Assembly: GCA_938005315.1 (NCBI GenBank)
Contig: CALLOB010000027.1
Coordinates: 1-36,588 of the forward strand
Origin: an uncultured Phycisphaerae bacterium
GTDB lineage: Bacteria; Planctomycetota; Phycisphaerae; UBA1845; PWPN01
Direction of reading: 5' to 3'
Length of the DNA stretch: 36,588 nt
Of the stretch, positions 1-6,543 are shown piece by piece. Position 1 is the stretch's first letter, and each line of letters opens with the position of its first letter. The notes below the pieces were generated by a model. The model saw nothing but the letters and a program-made list of their open reading frames with translations, searched no databases and had not been told where the DNA came from. The position numbers and the translations under genes are program-made.

Positions 1-1
1 C

Positions 2-664
2 CGGCGGACCTTCGAGCCCGACCCGGTCTGGGCGGCCGTGGAGGCCCAGCTCGGCGGGGCCGACGGTATCACCTTCCACCTGCGGGAGGACCGCCGGCAC
101 ATCAGCGATCGCGACGCGGTCCTGCTCAAGCAGGTCGTCCACGTCAAGCTGAACATGGAGATGTCGATCGCGCCCGAGATCGTCGCGATCGCGCTGAAGC
201 TCGAGCCCGACCAGAGCACGCTGGTGCCCGAGCGCCGGGAGGAGCTGACCACCGAGGGCGGTCTGGACGTCGTGCGGTTGCGCAAGCGGATCGGGCCGGT
301 CGTGGCCCGGCTGCGGCGCAAGGGCATCGTCACCAGTGCGTTCATCGAGCCGCTGGCCGAGCAGGTCAAGGCCTCGGCCGACCTGGGCTTTGACGCCGTC
401 GAGCTGTGGACCGGCGGCTACGCCCACGCCCGAACGCCCCGGGCGGTGCGCGCCGCGCTGGCGGGGCTGGAGGAGGCCCTGGAGGTCGGTCGCGGACTGG
501 GGCTGACGGTGCATGCCGGACACGGCCTGACCTACGACAACGTCGCTCCGGTCGCGGCGCTGAAGGGGCTGTCGGAGTTCAACATCGGGCACTCGATCAT
601 CGCCCGCTCGGTATTCGTCGGGCTGCGCGAGGCGGTGCGGGAGATGAAACGGCTGGTGATGTAG
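2..664 (+). CDS. pdxJ: Pyridoxine 5'-phosphate synthase PdxJ (5' end outside window)
   Basis: PdxJ condenses 1-deoxy-D-xylulose 5-phosphate with 3-amino-2-oxopropyl phosphate to give pyridoxine 5'-phosphate, the last step of DXP-dependent vitamin B6 synthesis in the cytosol. The frame is open from the first bases (RRTFEPDPVW), so the start lies upstream and roughly the first 20-25 residues are missing. Family segments are clear: GADGITFHLREDRRHI, LNMEMSIAPEIVAIAL, the catalytic-loop region LVPERREELTTEGGLDV, and near the end GHGLTYDNV and EFNIGHSIIARSVFVGL, the phosphate-binding TIM-barrel end. dapA follows after 64 bp on the same strand, so co-transcription is likely. The identification is secure; only the N-terminus is unseen. 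Confidence 0.95.
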   Translation, partial: RRTFEPDPVWAAVEAQLGGADGITFHLREDRRHISDRDAVLLKQVVHVKLNMEMSIAPEIVAIALKLEPDQSTLVPERREELTTEGGLDVVRLRKRIGPVVARLRRKGIVTSAFIEPLAEQVKASADLGFDAVELWTGGYAHARTPRAVRAALAGLEEALEVGRGLGLTVHAGHGLTYDNVAPVAALKGLSEFNIGHSIIARSVFVGLREAVREMKRLVM

Positions 665-728
665 ACGCGACGCCGGTCCGGCGCGGCCGCGAGGGGATCC
701 GGCCGACGACCGGCGAGGAGTTTTTCAG

Positions 729-1607
729 GTGACGAATCCGTTCAAGGGCAGCATGGTCGCGCTGGTGACGCCCTACCGCGACGGCGAGGTGGACTGGAAG
801 CGCCTGGACGAGCTGGTGGACGCCCATGTGGCCGCGGGCACCGACGTGCTCGTGCCCTGCGGCACCACCGGCGAGAGTCCGACGCTGACCCACGAGGAGA
901 ACGATGCCGTGGTGGCCGCGGTGGTCCGGCGGGCGGCCGGGCGGGTGCCGGTCCTGGCCGGAACCGGGTCCAACAGCACGCACGAGGCCCTGCAGATGAC
1001 CCGCCACGCCCGCCGCAATGGGGCCGACGGGTCGCTGCTGGTCGCGCCGTACTACAACCGCCCCTCGCAGGAGGGGCTCTTCCGCCACTTCAAAGCGATC
1101 GCCGATGCCGTGGACTTCCCCCACGTGCTGTACAACATTCCCTCGCGCTGCGGCGTGGAGATCGCCTGCGACACCATCGTGCGACTTCGCGAGGCCTGTC
1201 CGAACATCGTGGCCGTCAAGCACGCCACCGGCTCGATGGACGGGGCTTCCGAACTCATCGGCCGCTGCGACATCGCGGTGATCAGCGGCGACGACTCGAT
1301 GACCCTGCCGCTGATGGCCGTCGGGGCCGTGGGCGTGATCAGCGTGCTGGCCAACATCATCCCCCGGGACGTCAAGGCCATGACCGACGCCGCACTGGCC
1401 GGCGACTGGGCCGCCGCCCGGACGTGGCATCACCGGATGTTCCGCCTGGCCCGCAGCATGCTGACGCTGGAGGTCAACCCGGTCCCGATCAAGACCGCCA
1501 TGGCCATCCTGGGCATGATCGAGGAGGAGTTCCGCCTGCCGTTGTGTCCGATGTCGCCGGCCAACCGCGAGCGGTTGCAGGCGGCGCTGGCCGAGTACGG
1601 ACTGTGA
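729..1607 (+). CDS. dapA: 4-hydroxy-tetrahydrodipicolinate synthase DapA
   Basis: DapA condenses pyruvate with L-aspartate 4-semialdehyde, the first committed step to lysine and diaminopimelate. The 292-residue length is normal. The pyruvate-binding GTTGESPTL motif lies near residues 43-51, the catalytic tyrosine is Y135 in YNIPSR, and the Schiff-base lysine is K164 in VKHATG. YYNRPSQEG, typical of the family, precedes the tyrosine. The start is GTG, preceded by GAGGAG at 715-720 with 8 nt spacing, so it is well supported. The last 119 bp are overlapped on the opposite strand by the lysE-like reading frame. A DapA-superfamily aldolase of other specificity is possible, but the motif set favours true DapA. 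Confidence 0.94.
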   Translation: MTNPFKGSMVALVTPYRDGEVDWKRLDELVDAHVAAGTDVLVPCGTTGESPTLTHEENDAVVAAVVRRAAGRVPVLAGTGSNSTHEALQMTRHARRNGADGSLLVAPYYNRPSQEGLFRHFKAIADAVDFPHVLYNIPSRCGVEIACDTIVRLREACPNIVAVKHATGSMDGASELIGRCDIAVISGDDSMTLPLMAVGAVGVISVLANIIPRDVKAMTDAALAGDWAAARTWHHRMFRLARSMLTLEVNPVPIKTAMAILGMIEEEFRLPLCPMSPANRERLQAALAEYGL

Positions 1608-2274
1608 CCGGTGCCGAGGCCGACGTGGCGGCCGGTTCCGGACCGCGCAGCGGCCGGGCGACCGCATCCCGGATGAACATCGCCCCCAGAATCACCAGCG
1701 CCGCCCCGCACAGCCCCAGCACGCGCCGTTGCAGATTTTCTCCCATCAGCCGCGTGCCCCGGAAGCTGGCCCAGGACAGGGCCTCCAGCCAGACCAGGTC
1801 GCACAGCCAGTGCACGACCGCGAAGAGCACGAACGCCGCCCGGCCGATCTCCAGGGCGCGTTCGGTCAGAGCCAGTCCGACCGTCACCCACCACAGCAGG
1901 AAATAGGGGTTGCCGGCGGTGAGCACGACGCCGGTCCACAGCGGCCGGTCGGTCCGGCGGGCGGAGGCGGCGGGGTCGTGCGGCCGGCCGAGATCCCGCA
2001 GGATGCTGATGCCCAGGTGCACCAGGAAGGCCCCGCCGACCAGTCCGACGCCCACGGCCACCGCCGGGCGGGCCAGCAGGGCCCCGGCGCCCGCGACGAC
2101 CAGCAACATCAGGGGGAACTCGACCAGGCCGTGCCCCAGGGCGATCAATGCTCCGGCGTGCCTGGACTTCGCCCCGGCGGCCAGCGTCGCGGCCGTCACC
2201 GGGCCGGGCGCCAGTACCCCCGACAGCGAGATGCCGGCGGCCTGAAGCAGAAAGAGCCACAGCGTGCCGGCCAT
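1489..2274 (-). CDS. LysE/RhtB-family exporter
   Basis: Predicted inner-membrane exporter of the LysE family (amino acids or other small solutes). The N-terminus ISLSGVLAPGPVTAATLAAGAKSRHAGALIALGHGLVEF carries the family pattern of a first helix with an APGP motif followed by a GHxxVE segment. About six hydrophobic helices follow, at roughly residues 5-25, 38-60, 65-85, 112-132, 142-160 and 182-200. The recognisable protein ends near FIRDAVARPL (about residue 205). The remaining 50 or so residues are Pro/Ala/Thr-rich and are read through the complement of the dapA 3' end because no in-frame stop occurs earlier. It starts 17 bp after the upstream acyltransferase stops and is probably co-transcribed. 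The substrate is unknown. Confidence 0.82.
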   Translation of the reverse strand: MAGTLWLFLLQAAGISLSGVLAPGPVTAATLAAGAKSRHAGALIALGHGLVEFPLMLLVVAGAGALLARPAVAVGVGLVGGAFLVHLGISILRDLGRPHDPAASARRTDRPLWTGVVLTAGNPYFLLWWVTVGLALTERALEIGRAAFVLFAVVHWLCDLVWLEALSWASFRGTRLMGENLQRRVLGLCGAALVILGAMFIRDAVARPLRGPEPAATSASAPVTVRTRPAPPATARGWPATSDTTAGGTPPRSCPGWPWRS

Positions 2275-2291
2275 GTCGGATCGCCGCCCTT

Positions 2292-3266
2292 TCAGGTCCT
2301 GCTGATGTGGTCGGGGTATTCGCGGATGTGCTCGGCGATGTTGTCGGCGTACTTCTGCATCGCCCGCTGGACGATCTCGTCCTCGTCGCCGTCGGCCCCC
2401 GGCTCGACCAGCGGGCCTTTAGCGATGAGCTTGAAGTAGAAGTTCTTTCGTGAGACCACGAAGCCCTGGATGACCGGGGCCCCGACCCGCAGGGCGATCT
2501 GCATCGGCCCGGTGAGGAACTCGCGCTCCTGCCCGAACAGCCTGACCTTCGCGGTGCGCAGGTGGGCTCCGCGGTCCCGGGCGACGTCCAGAGCGCTGCC
2601 CAGGATGTAGCCGTCCTGGAAGCAGCGATAGAGGTCGCGGGGGTAGCTGTCGGCGAAGAACATGCGGATGTCGCGGAACTCCGGAAAGGTCTCCTCGTAC
2701 TTCTGCTGCACGTAGCGCCGCAGGGCCCCTTCGTTGCGGTCACGCACGCCGGCGACCTTGTAGCCCAGCAGGGCCATCAGCAGGATCAGCACGTGGTGCG
2801 AGCCGTGATGGCTCATGCAGACGTAGACGCCGCGATTGCGGCTCAGAGCCTGCTGAAGAACCTCGAGGTTCTCGAAGCGGATCCGTTTGAGGATCTTCTC
2901 GCGCGGCAGCTTGTCGAAGATCAGATAGAAGAGCTTGTCGCAGCGCAGCCGCATGAACTGCCGGAGGCAGGCCTTGTGGACCGAACGCGGCCAGTGCCGG
3001 GGGTCGTCGCCGAACACCAGCCGCAGATTCTCGCGGAAGCGCCGGCGACGCTTGTAGTTGATCAACCACTCCAGAAAACCGAAGACCTGGCCGAACAGAT
3101 ACAGACCCTTGAGCGAGAAGGCCCGGGCCCAGGCCCAGAGGAATCCGCGGACCAGGGCGAACTTGGTCCGGTCGAGCCATGAGAGTTCACGGACCGGTGG
3201 CTCGCGGCTCGAGGACCGCGCCTGCCTGAGAGGCTCAGCTTCCAGAACGGCGTTGTCCCCGACCAT
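2292..3266 (-). CDS. LpxL/HtrB-like lysophospholipid or lipid A acyltransferase
   Basis: Membrane-associated acyltransferase of the bacterial lipid A biosynthesis acyltransferase family (LpxL/LpxM type), expected to add an acyl chain to a lipid A precursor or related lipid. The order matches the family: a hydrophobic N-terminal stretch (residues 36-70), RRFRENLRLVFGDD, the block MSHHGSHHVL near residues 151-160 where the catalytic H-x4-D/E normally sits, then GSALDVARDRGAH and FLTGPMQIALRVGAPVIQGFV. 324 residues is usual. No acidic residue is found five positions after either histidine of the block; a histidine sits there instead. ATG at 3266 has only a weak GAGAAG upstream. It is the first gene of an operon with the LysE-like exporter, behind a good promoter. 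Confidence 0.8.
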   Translation of the reverse strand: MVGDNAVLEAEPLRQARSSSREPPVRELSWLDRTKFALVRGFLWAWARAFSLKGLYLFGQVFGFLEWLINYKRRRRFRENLRLVFGDDPRHWPRSVHKACLRQFMRLRCDKLFYLIFDKLPREKILKRIRFENLEVLQQALSRNRGVYVCMSHHGSHHVLILLMALLGYKVAGVRDRNEGALRRYVQQKYEETFPEFRDIRMFFADSYPRDLYRCFQDGYILGSALDVARDRGAHLRTAKVRLFGQEREFLTGPMQIALRVGAPVIQGFVVSRKNFYFKLIAKGPLVEPGADGDEDEIVQRAMQKYADNIAEHIREYPDHISRT

Positions 3267-3707
3267 GATCTTCTCGCGTGAGGCCTTGATGCCGGGCGGC
3301 CCGCGGGGGCGACGTCCCCGGCCCGGTCCCGCCCCGCGCCCCCGTGCGGCCGGAGGATGAAGGCCCCGTGCACCCCGAGGCGCGGCGCCATGCTATGAAA
3401 AGCCGACCCGCTTGGCAACGGCCAAGGCGCCGGAGCGGTCGGTGCCGGGTCTTTCGTCGCGGTGGCGCCGGGCGGCGACGCCCCTCGATCGGCTTCGCGT
3501 GCGGTGCTGCTGGACGCCGTGCGCCGGGACTGTCGCGGGCCCGGAGGGCTTGAGCCGGCCCGAGGACGGTCGGTTCACCGGTTCGCCCCGGCGGCGCCGG
3601 GCCTGGGCGACGGCGGACCTGAAGCCGCCCTCGGCGCCGATCGACTGGCGGAAACCCCGTCGCGTCGATCGCCTGTCGTGCATGGCGTTCGCCTCAACTG
3701 CCACCGG
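3267..3707. other. Intergenic region, 441 bp, no gene recognised
   Basis: This stretch separates the acyltransferase start from the 3' end of the PHP gene. Open frames exist on both strands, but none has a recognisable protein pattern, a Shine-Dalgarno site or family resemblance. Apart from the promoter at 3390-3418 and the small palindrome beside it, I see nothing to annotate. Confidence 0.5.
3390..3418 (-). promoter_or_regulatory. Sigma-70-like promoter for acyltransferase-exporter operon
   Basis: On the minus strand TTGCCA (3418-3413) and TAGCAT (3395-3390) are separated by 17 bp, matching the consensus at 5/6 and 4/6 positions. Transcription would start near 3383, leaving about 117 nt of leader before the ATG at 3266. 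A small palindrome, CTTGGC-AACG-GCCAAG, overlaps the -35 side at 3411-3426. Confidence 0.5.
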
Positions 3708-4532
3708 TCACAGCGGCTCGGGCCTCATCTTCCGGCCGATGAAGACGGCCTGCTCCCGGATCCCCAGTCGGCGCAGTATATCCGCCCCCGCGGCCAGGTG
3801 CGCCCCCACGACGTCGGCGGCGTGGGCGTCGCTGCCCAGGGTCATGGACCGCCCGCCGAGCTCCACGTATCGCCGCACGACCCACTCCTGCGGCATCGGG
3901 TCGCCCGGCGGTCCGCGCAACGCGCTGGTGTTCAGCTCCGGCACGATCCCTGCCTCCAGGCAGCTGCGCAGAATCTCGTCGATCAGTCCCGCGAAAGGCC
4001 GCAGGTCGCAACCCTCGCGAAACCGCACCGCATAGCGCCTCACCAGGTCCAGGTGCCCCAGGACGTCGAAGGGCCGCAGGCCCGCGCGCCGCAGTTCCGC
4101 CGCCCAGCACACCGCGTCGCGCACCGCCAGCAGGTAGGCCTCGGCGGCCGCCGCCGGCTCCCAGTCCGACCAGGAATCGGGCTCCCACAGAGGCCGGCCG
4201 TCGGCCCAGTGAACGCTCAGCAGCACCACGTCCAGCTCGCGGCTCGCCAGCACCGCCAGAATGTCGTCCTGGTGCTCTCGCAGCCAGCAGATCTCGATGC
4301 CCTGGCCGATGAACAGCCGTGAACCCCACTCGGCGCGCAGGCGGCGAACCTCGCCGCCCAGGACGTCGAAGTCGTAACGCAGCGCCGGTCTCTCGGCCGG
4401 ATGAACATCGTAGTGATCGGTGAACGCCAGCCCGGCCAGCCCCATCCCGGCGGCGATGCGGGCACATTCGGCCGGCTCGGCCTGGCTGTCCGGCGAAAAC
4501 CGCGTGTGCACGTGCTGATCGAAAAGACTCAC
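3708..4532 (-). CDS. PHP-domain phosphatase, HisJ-like histidinol-phosphatase
   Basis: Metal-dependent phosphoesterase of the PHP superfamily. It most resembles HisJ/HisK histidinol-phosphatases, which make histidinol in histidine synthesis. Metal-ligand motifs occur in order: HVHTRFSPDS at the N-terminus, FTDHYDVHP, SVHWADGRP, DVLGHLDLVRRY, ELNTSALRG and LGSDAHAADVVG. The longest frame opens at 4622, but a GTG at 4532 has GAGGAG six bases upstream and begins directly at SLFDQHVHTRF, so I take that start (274 residues; HisJ is usually about 270). It stands alone on its strand, without other his genes nearby. A different PHP phosphoesterase activity cannot be excluded. Confidence 0.8.
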   Translation of the reverse strand: MSLFDQHVHTRFSPDSQAEPAECARIAAGMGLAGLAFTDHYDVHPAERPALRYDFDVLGGEVRRLRAEWGSRLFIGQGIEICWLREHQDDILAVLASRELDVVLLSVHWADGRPLWEPDSWSDWEPAAAAEAYLLAVRDAVCWAAELRRAGLRPFDVLGHLDLVRRYAVRFREGCDLRPFAGLIDEILRSCLEAGIVPELNTSALRGPPGDPMPQEWVVRRYVELGGRSMTLGSDAHAADVVGAHLAAGADILRRLGIREQAVFIGRKMRPEPL

Positions 4533-4625
4533 CCGCAACTCCTCGGGCATCCGTCGAAGGCAGGACGCAAAGCGGCACTCGCCCCGTCCCCGGCGACAGG
4601 GTCCGGCCGGAGCGCCGCGCAACGC

Positions 4626-4631
4626 ATTCTA
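4626..4631 (-). promoter_or_regulatory. Possible -10 element for the PHP gene
   Basis: TAGAAT is read on the minus strand (4631-4626), placing a transcription start near 4619 and a leader of about 87 nt. No good -35 hexamer lies at 16-18 bp. The same TAGAAT hexamer is found upstream of aat and hflX in this window, which is the main reason to note it. Confidence 0.28.
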
Positions 4632-4673
4632 ACCTGAATCGCCCCGATGCGCGGTTGTCGCTGCACAGCCATG

Positions 4674-4701
4674 AAAAAACGGGCGGGAAGCAGCCCGCCC
4701 G
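4674..4701 (-). terminator. Intrinsic terminator after the Ala/Gly-rich gene pair
   Basis: Read on the minus strand, an 8-bp perfect stem CGGGCGGG/CCCGCCCG with a six-base loop is followed directly by six T residues. It lies 59 bp downstream of the stop codon of the gene ending at 4760 and is correctly oriented to end that transcript. Confidence 0.85.
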
Positions 4702-4759
4702 TTGCGCGATCCTGCTGGAATCTCATTCCCGCGACCGCAGGGGCCATCCGCCCGAGCCA

Positions 4760-5293
4760 TCAGCGGATGAACCGCCCGCGGGCCATGGTGAATGCCGGCC
4801 GGTTCCAGGAGTTCGTGCGGGCATCGACCCGCCCGCCCCCGACGGTGTTCCCGCCGGCGTTGGCGACCGCGCTGGTGCCGCCGGAAGGCGCCGAGCGGGT
4901 CATGCCTCCGGCCTGCACCGTGCGGGCCAGCCCGCCCTCGGCCAAGGAGCCGCCGTAGCTGCCGGCCACCGCGCCGTCGCGGCCGATGCTGAGGTTGAAG
5001 GTTCCCGCATAGGCCGGCCCGAAACGCGGCGCGATCGCATGGCTGAAGGAGAAGTCCAGCCCATTCTGATCGACGCCCCAGGCCACCCCACGGGCGATGT
5101 TGACGTCGCCGGTGCTGGTGCGGGTCCGGGCCACCCCCGGACCGCCCCCGGTGTAGTTGGCGGTAGCTGCTGCGGTCCCGCCCGCGGGGCCGCCGGTTCC
5201 CGCCGTCGCACTCGTTCCGGCCTCTCCCGCCCATGCCCACGCGGCCGTCCAGCCGACCGCCGCCGCCGTCAATGTCCTCATGCGCCCGGTCAT
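4760..5293 (-). CDS. Secreted Gly/Ala-rich protein, unknown function
   Basis: A 177-residue protein with an N-terminal signal peptide (MTGRMRTLTAAAVGWTAAWA, cleavage probably after AWA). The mature part is rich in Gly, Ala, Thr and Arg. A central segment (AIAPRFGPAYAGTFNLSIG) is less repetitive and looks folded. It is followed by Gly-rich runs such as GSYGGSLAEGGL and AGGNTVGGG. There are no cysteines in the mature part. The ATG at 5293 is preceded by AAGGAGG with six-base spacing, which decides the start over an upstream ATG at 5356. It lies 72 bp after a similar secreted protein, and a strong terminator follows. I do not recognise the family; a cell-surface or matrix protein is a guess from composition only. 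Confidence 0.72.
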   Translation of the reverse strand: MTGRMRTLTAAAVGWTAAWAWAGEAGTSATAGTGGPAGGTAAATANYTGGGPGVARTRTSTGDVNIARGVAWGVDQNGLDFSFSHAIAPRFGPAYAGTFNLSIGRDGAVAGSYGGSLAEGGLARTVQAGGMTRSAPSGGTSAVANAGGNTVGGGRVDARTNSWNRPAFTMARGRFIR

Positions 5294-5365
5294 GGTCGTC
5301 CTCCTTCCTGCGCTGGAAATCCCATCAGGTCCACCGTTGAATCGATTTCCCGCCACATCGGCCGT

Positions 5366-6088
5366 TCACCGCCGCACTTCGACCGCCACGGCACTGGCCC
5401 GATCCCGCCCCCACCAGGCCGAGCGGCTATGGGCCCGGGCATTGACCTCCGAGTGTCGGCGCCAGCCGCTGATGCTCACGCCCGTGCCGTTGGCCTGGGC
5501 CGAGGCCCGATATCGGGCATCGCTTTCGGCCCGGACGCGGCTGGTGGCCGTTCCGCCGTAGGTGTCGGCCAGCGAGTCGCTCACGCTGGTCGCCCGGCCG
5601 CCGTAAGCCCCGATGCTCCGGGCCCGGCCGTCGCTGACCGCCGTGCCCCAGCGGCTCAGGGCCGTGGAGGAGGCATGGCTGCGGGCGACGCCAAAGAACG
5701 TTCCGCTGGCCTGGGCATCGCTGTGGCTCACGGCCACTCCGCCCAGGGCGGCGGCGATGCTCTCGCTGGTAGCGATGGCCGAGCCGCCGTACACGCCTCG
5801 GGCGTCGGCCAGAGAGGTGCTCAGCGCCAGCCCGCGATCGGCGACGGCCACCGCGTCGCTGGCCGCGTAGCCGGCGGCATGGCCGATCGCACGGGAGTCG
5901 GCCACCGCCCGCCCGCCGTTGGTCGCCCCGGCCGTGGCGGTCGCGTCGGCGTTTCCGACGGCCGAGGCGGTCGCGGAACTGGACCCGCCATTGCTGGAGA
6001 CCGATGTCGCGGTCACGGAGGCCGCCATCGCCGTGGCGGTGACCGCCAGCATCCCGATTGCCGTCCAAGCCATCCTTCTGGTGATCAT
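5366..6088 (-). CDS. Secreted Ala/Ser/Gly repeat protein, unknown function
   Basis: A 240-residue protein with a clear signal peptide (MITRRMAWTAIGMLAVTATAMA, cleavage near residue 22). The mature sequence is almost entirely alternating small residues with a loose recurring pattern, YGG-x-A-x-(A/S)-x-S, e.g. VYGGSAIATSESIA, AYGGRATSVSDSLA and TYGGTATSRVRAES, spaced about 18-50 residues. Alternating Ala/Ser with Gly turns resembles beta-roll or beta-solenoid repeats such as trimeric autotransporter heads, but no anchor domain is present. The C-terminus is Arg/Trp-rich (SGWRRHSEVNARAHSRSAWWG). AGGAGG stands six bases before the ATG. It is the first of a two-gene unit whose upstream region carries a 17-bp direct-repeat array. 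No family is recognised. Confidence 0.72.
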   Translation of the reverse strand: MITRRMAWTAIGMLAVTATAMAASVTATSVSSNGGSSSATASAVGNADATATAGATNGGRAVADSRAIGHAAGYAASDAVAVADRGLALSTSLADARGVYGGSAIATSESIAAALGGVAVSHSDAQASGTFFGVARSHASSTALSRWGTAVSDGRARSIGAYGGRATSVSDSLADTYGGTATSRVRAESDARYRASAQANGTGVSISGWRRHSEVNARAHSRSAWWGRDRASAVAVEVRR

Positions 6089-6162
6089 GACCCACCTCCT
6101 GGAGCCGGGCTTTCACCGGACCGGCCGCCGGGAGCCGCGCCCACCGGATGCTCGGCCTTGTC

Positions 6163-6213
6163 CGGCAGAATAGACAGTTGGCTCGCATAAATAGTTGGCG
6201 CAAAGAAATAGTT
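6163..6213 (-). repeat. Three tandem 17-bp direct repeats upstream of the secreted gene pair
   Basis: On the plus strand three consecutive 17-bp units (6163-6179, 6180-6196, 6197-6213) each end in AGTT and share the loose pattern GGC-n-C-n3-A-n-A-n-AGTT. The last two are close copies (GGCTCGCATAAATAGTT and GGCGCAAAGAAATAGTT). They lie 75-125 bp before the start codon at 6088 in a locally AT-rich stretch, a typical place for an operator. Confidence 0.6.
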
Positions 6214-6372
6214 TTCCGGAAGAAATTCCCCTTCATGCCGAAACACACATCTCTTTAATTGAAAGACACTTACGACAAATCCGGTCGGGCGCCGGCTTTC
6301 TGGACAAGTCTCCTGTCGCCCGATAGGATGGCCAAGGATCAAGGTATTGCGGTATCTGGCAACGGTGAACCC

Positions 6373-6408
6373 CACCCCGGAGACGACCTTGCACCCGTCC
6401 CCGGGGTG
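6373..6408. repeat. 13-bp inverted repeat between divergent transcription units
   Basis: CACCCCGGAGACG (6373-6385) and CGTCCCCGGGGTG (6396-6408) are inverted copies with one mismatch around a 10-base centre. They lie in the 455-bp region (6089-6543) between the secreted gene pair and the ABC exporter. No T-run follows on either side, so a terminator is unlikely; an operator is possible. Apart from this and the 17-bp array, I see no gene in that region. Confidence 0.5.
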
Positions 6409-6543
6409 TGTTCATAGATGCACGCCTCGTGGCCCGGGGTGCAGCCGGAAACGAGCGAAAAAAGGCTTCGCGGGCCATCCAACCGGTGCGGCGCGGGGCA
6501 GCGTGCCCGAAACGGGCGCACCGTGCCGCGGTGCGCGGTCGTC

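Noticed and set aside
4540..4640. GGACGCAAAGCGGC on the plus strand, resembling the c-di-GMP-I riboswitch core
   Set aside because: The paired GGCAAACC element and tetraloop receptor are missing, and no plus-strand gene follows; the sequence overlaps the PHP gene start region on the other strand.
6085..6375. Minus-strand ORF of 96 codons upstream of the repeat protein
   Set aside because: Covers the regulatory 17-bp array, has no Shine-Dalgarno site and no protein pattern.
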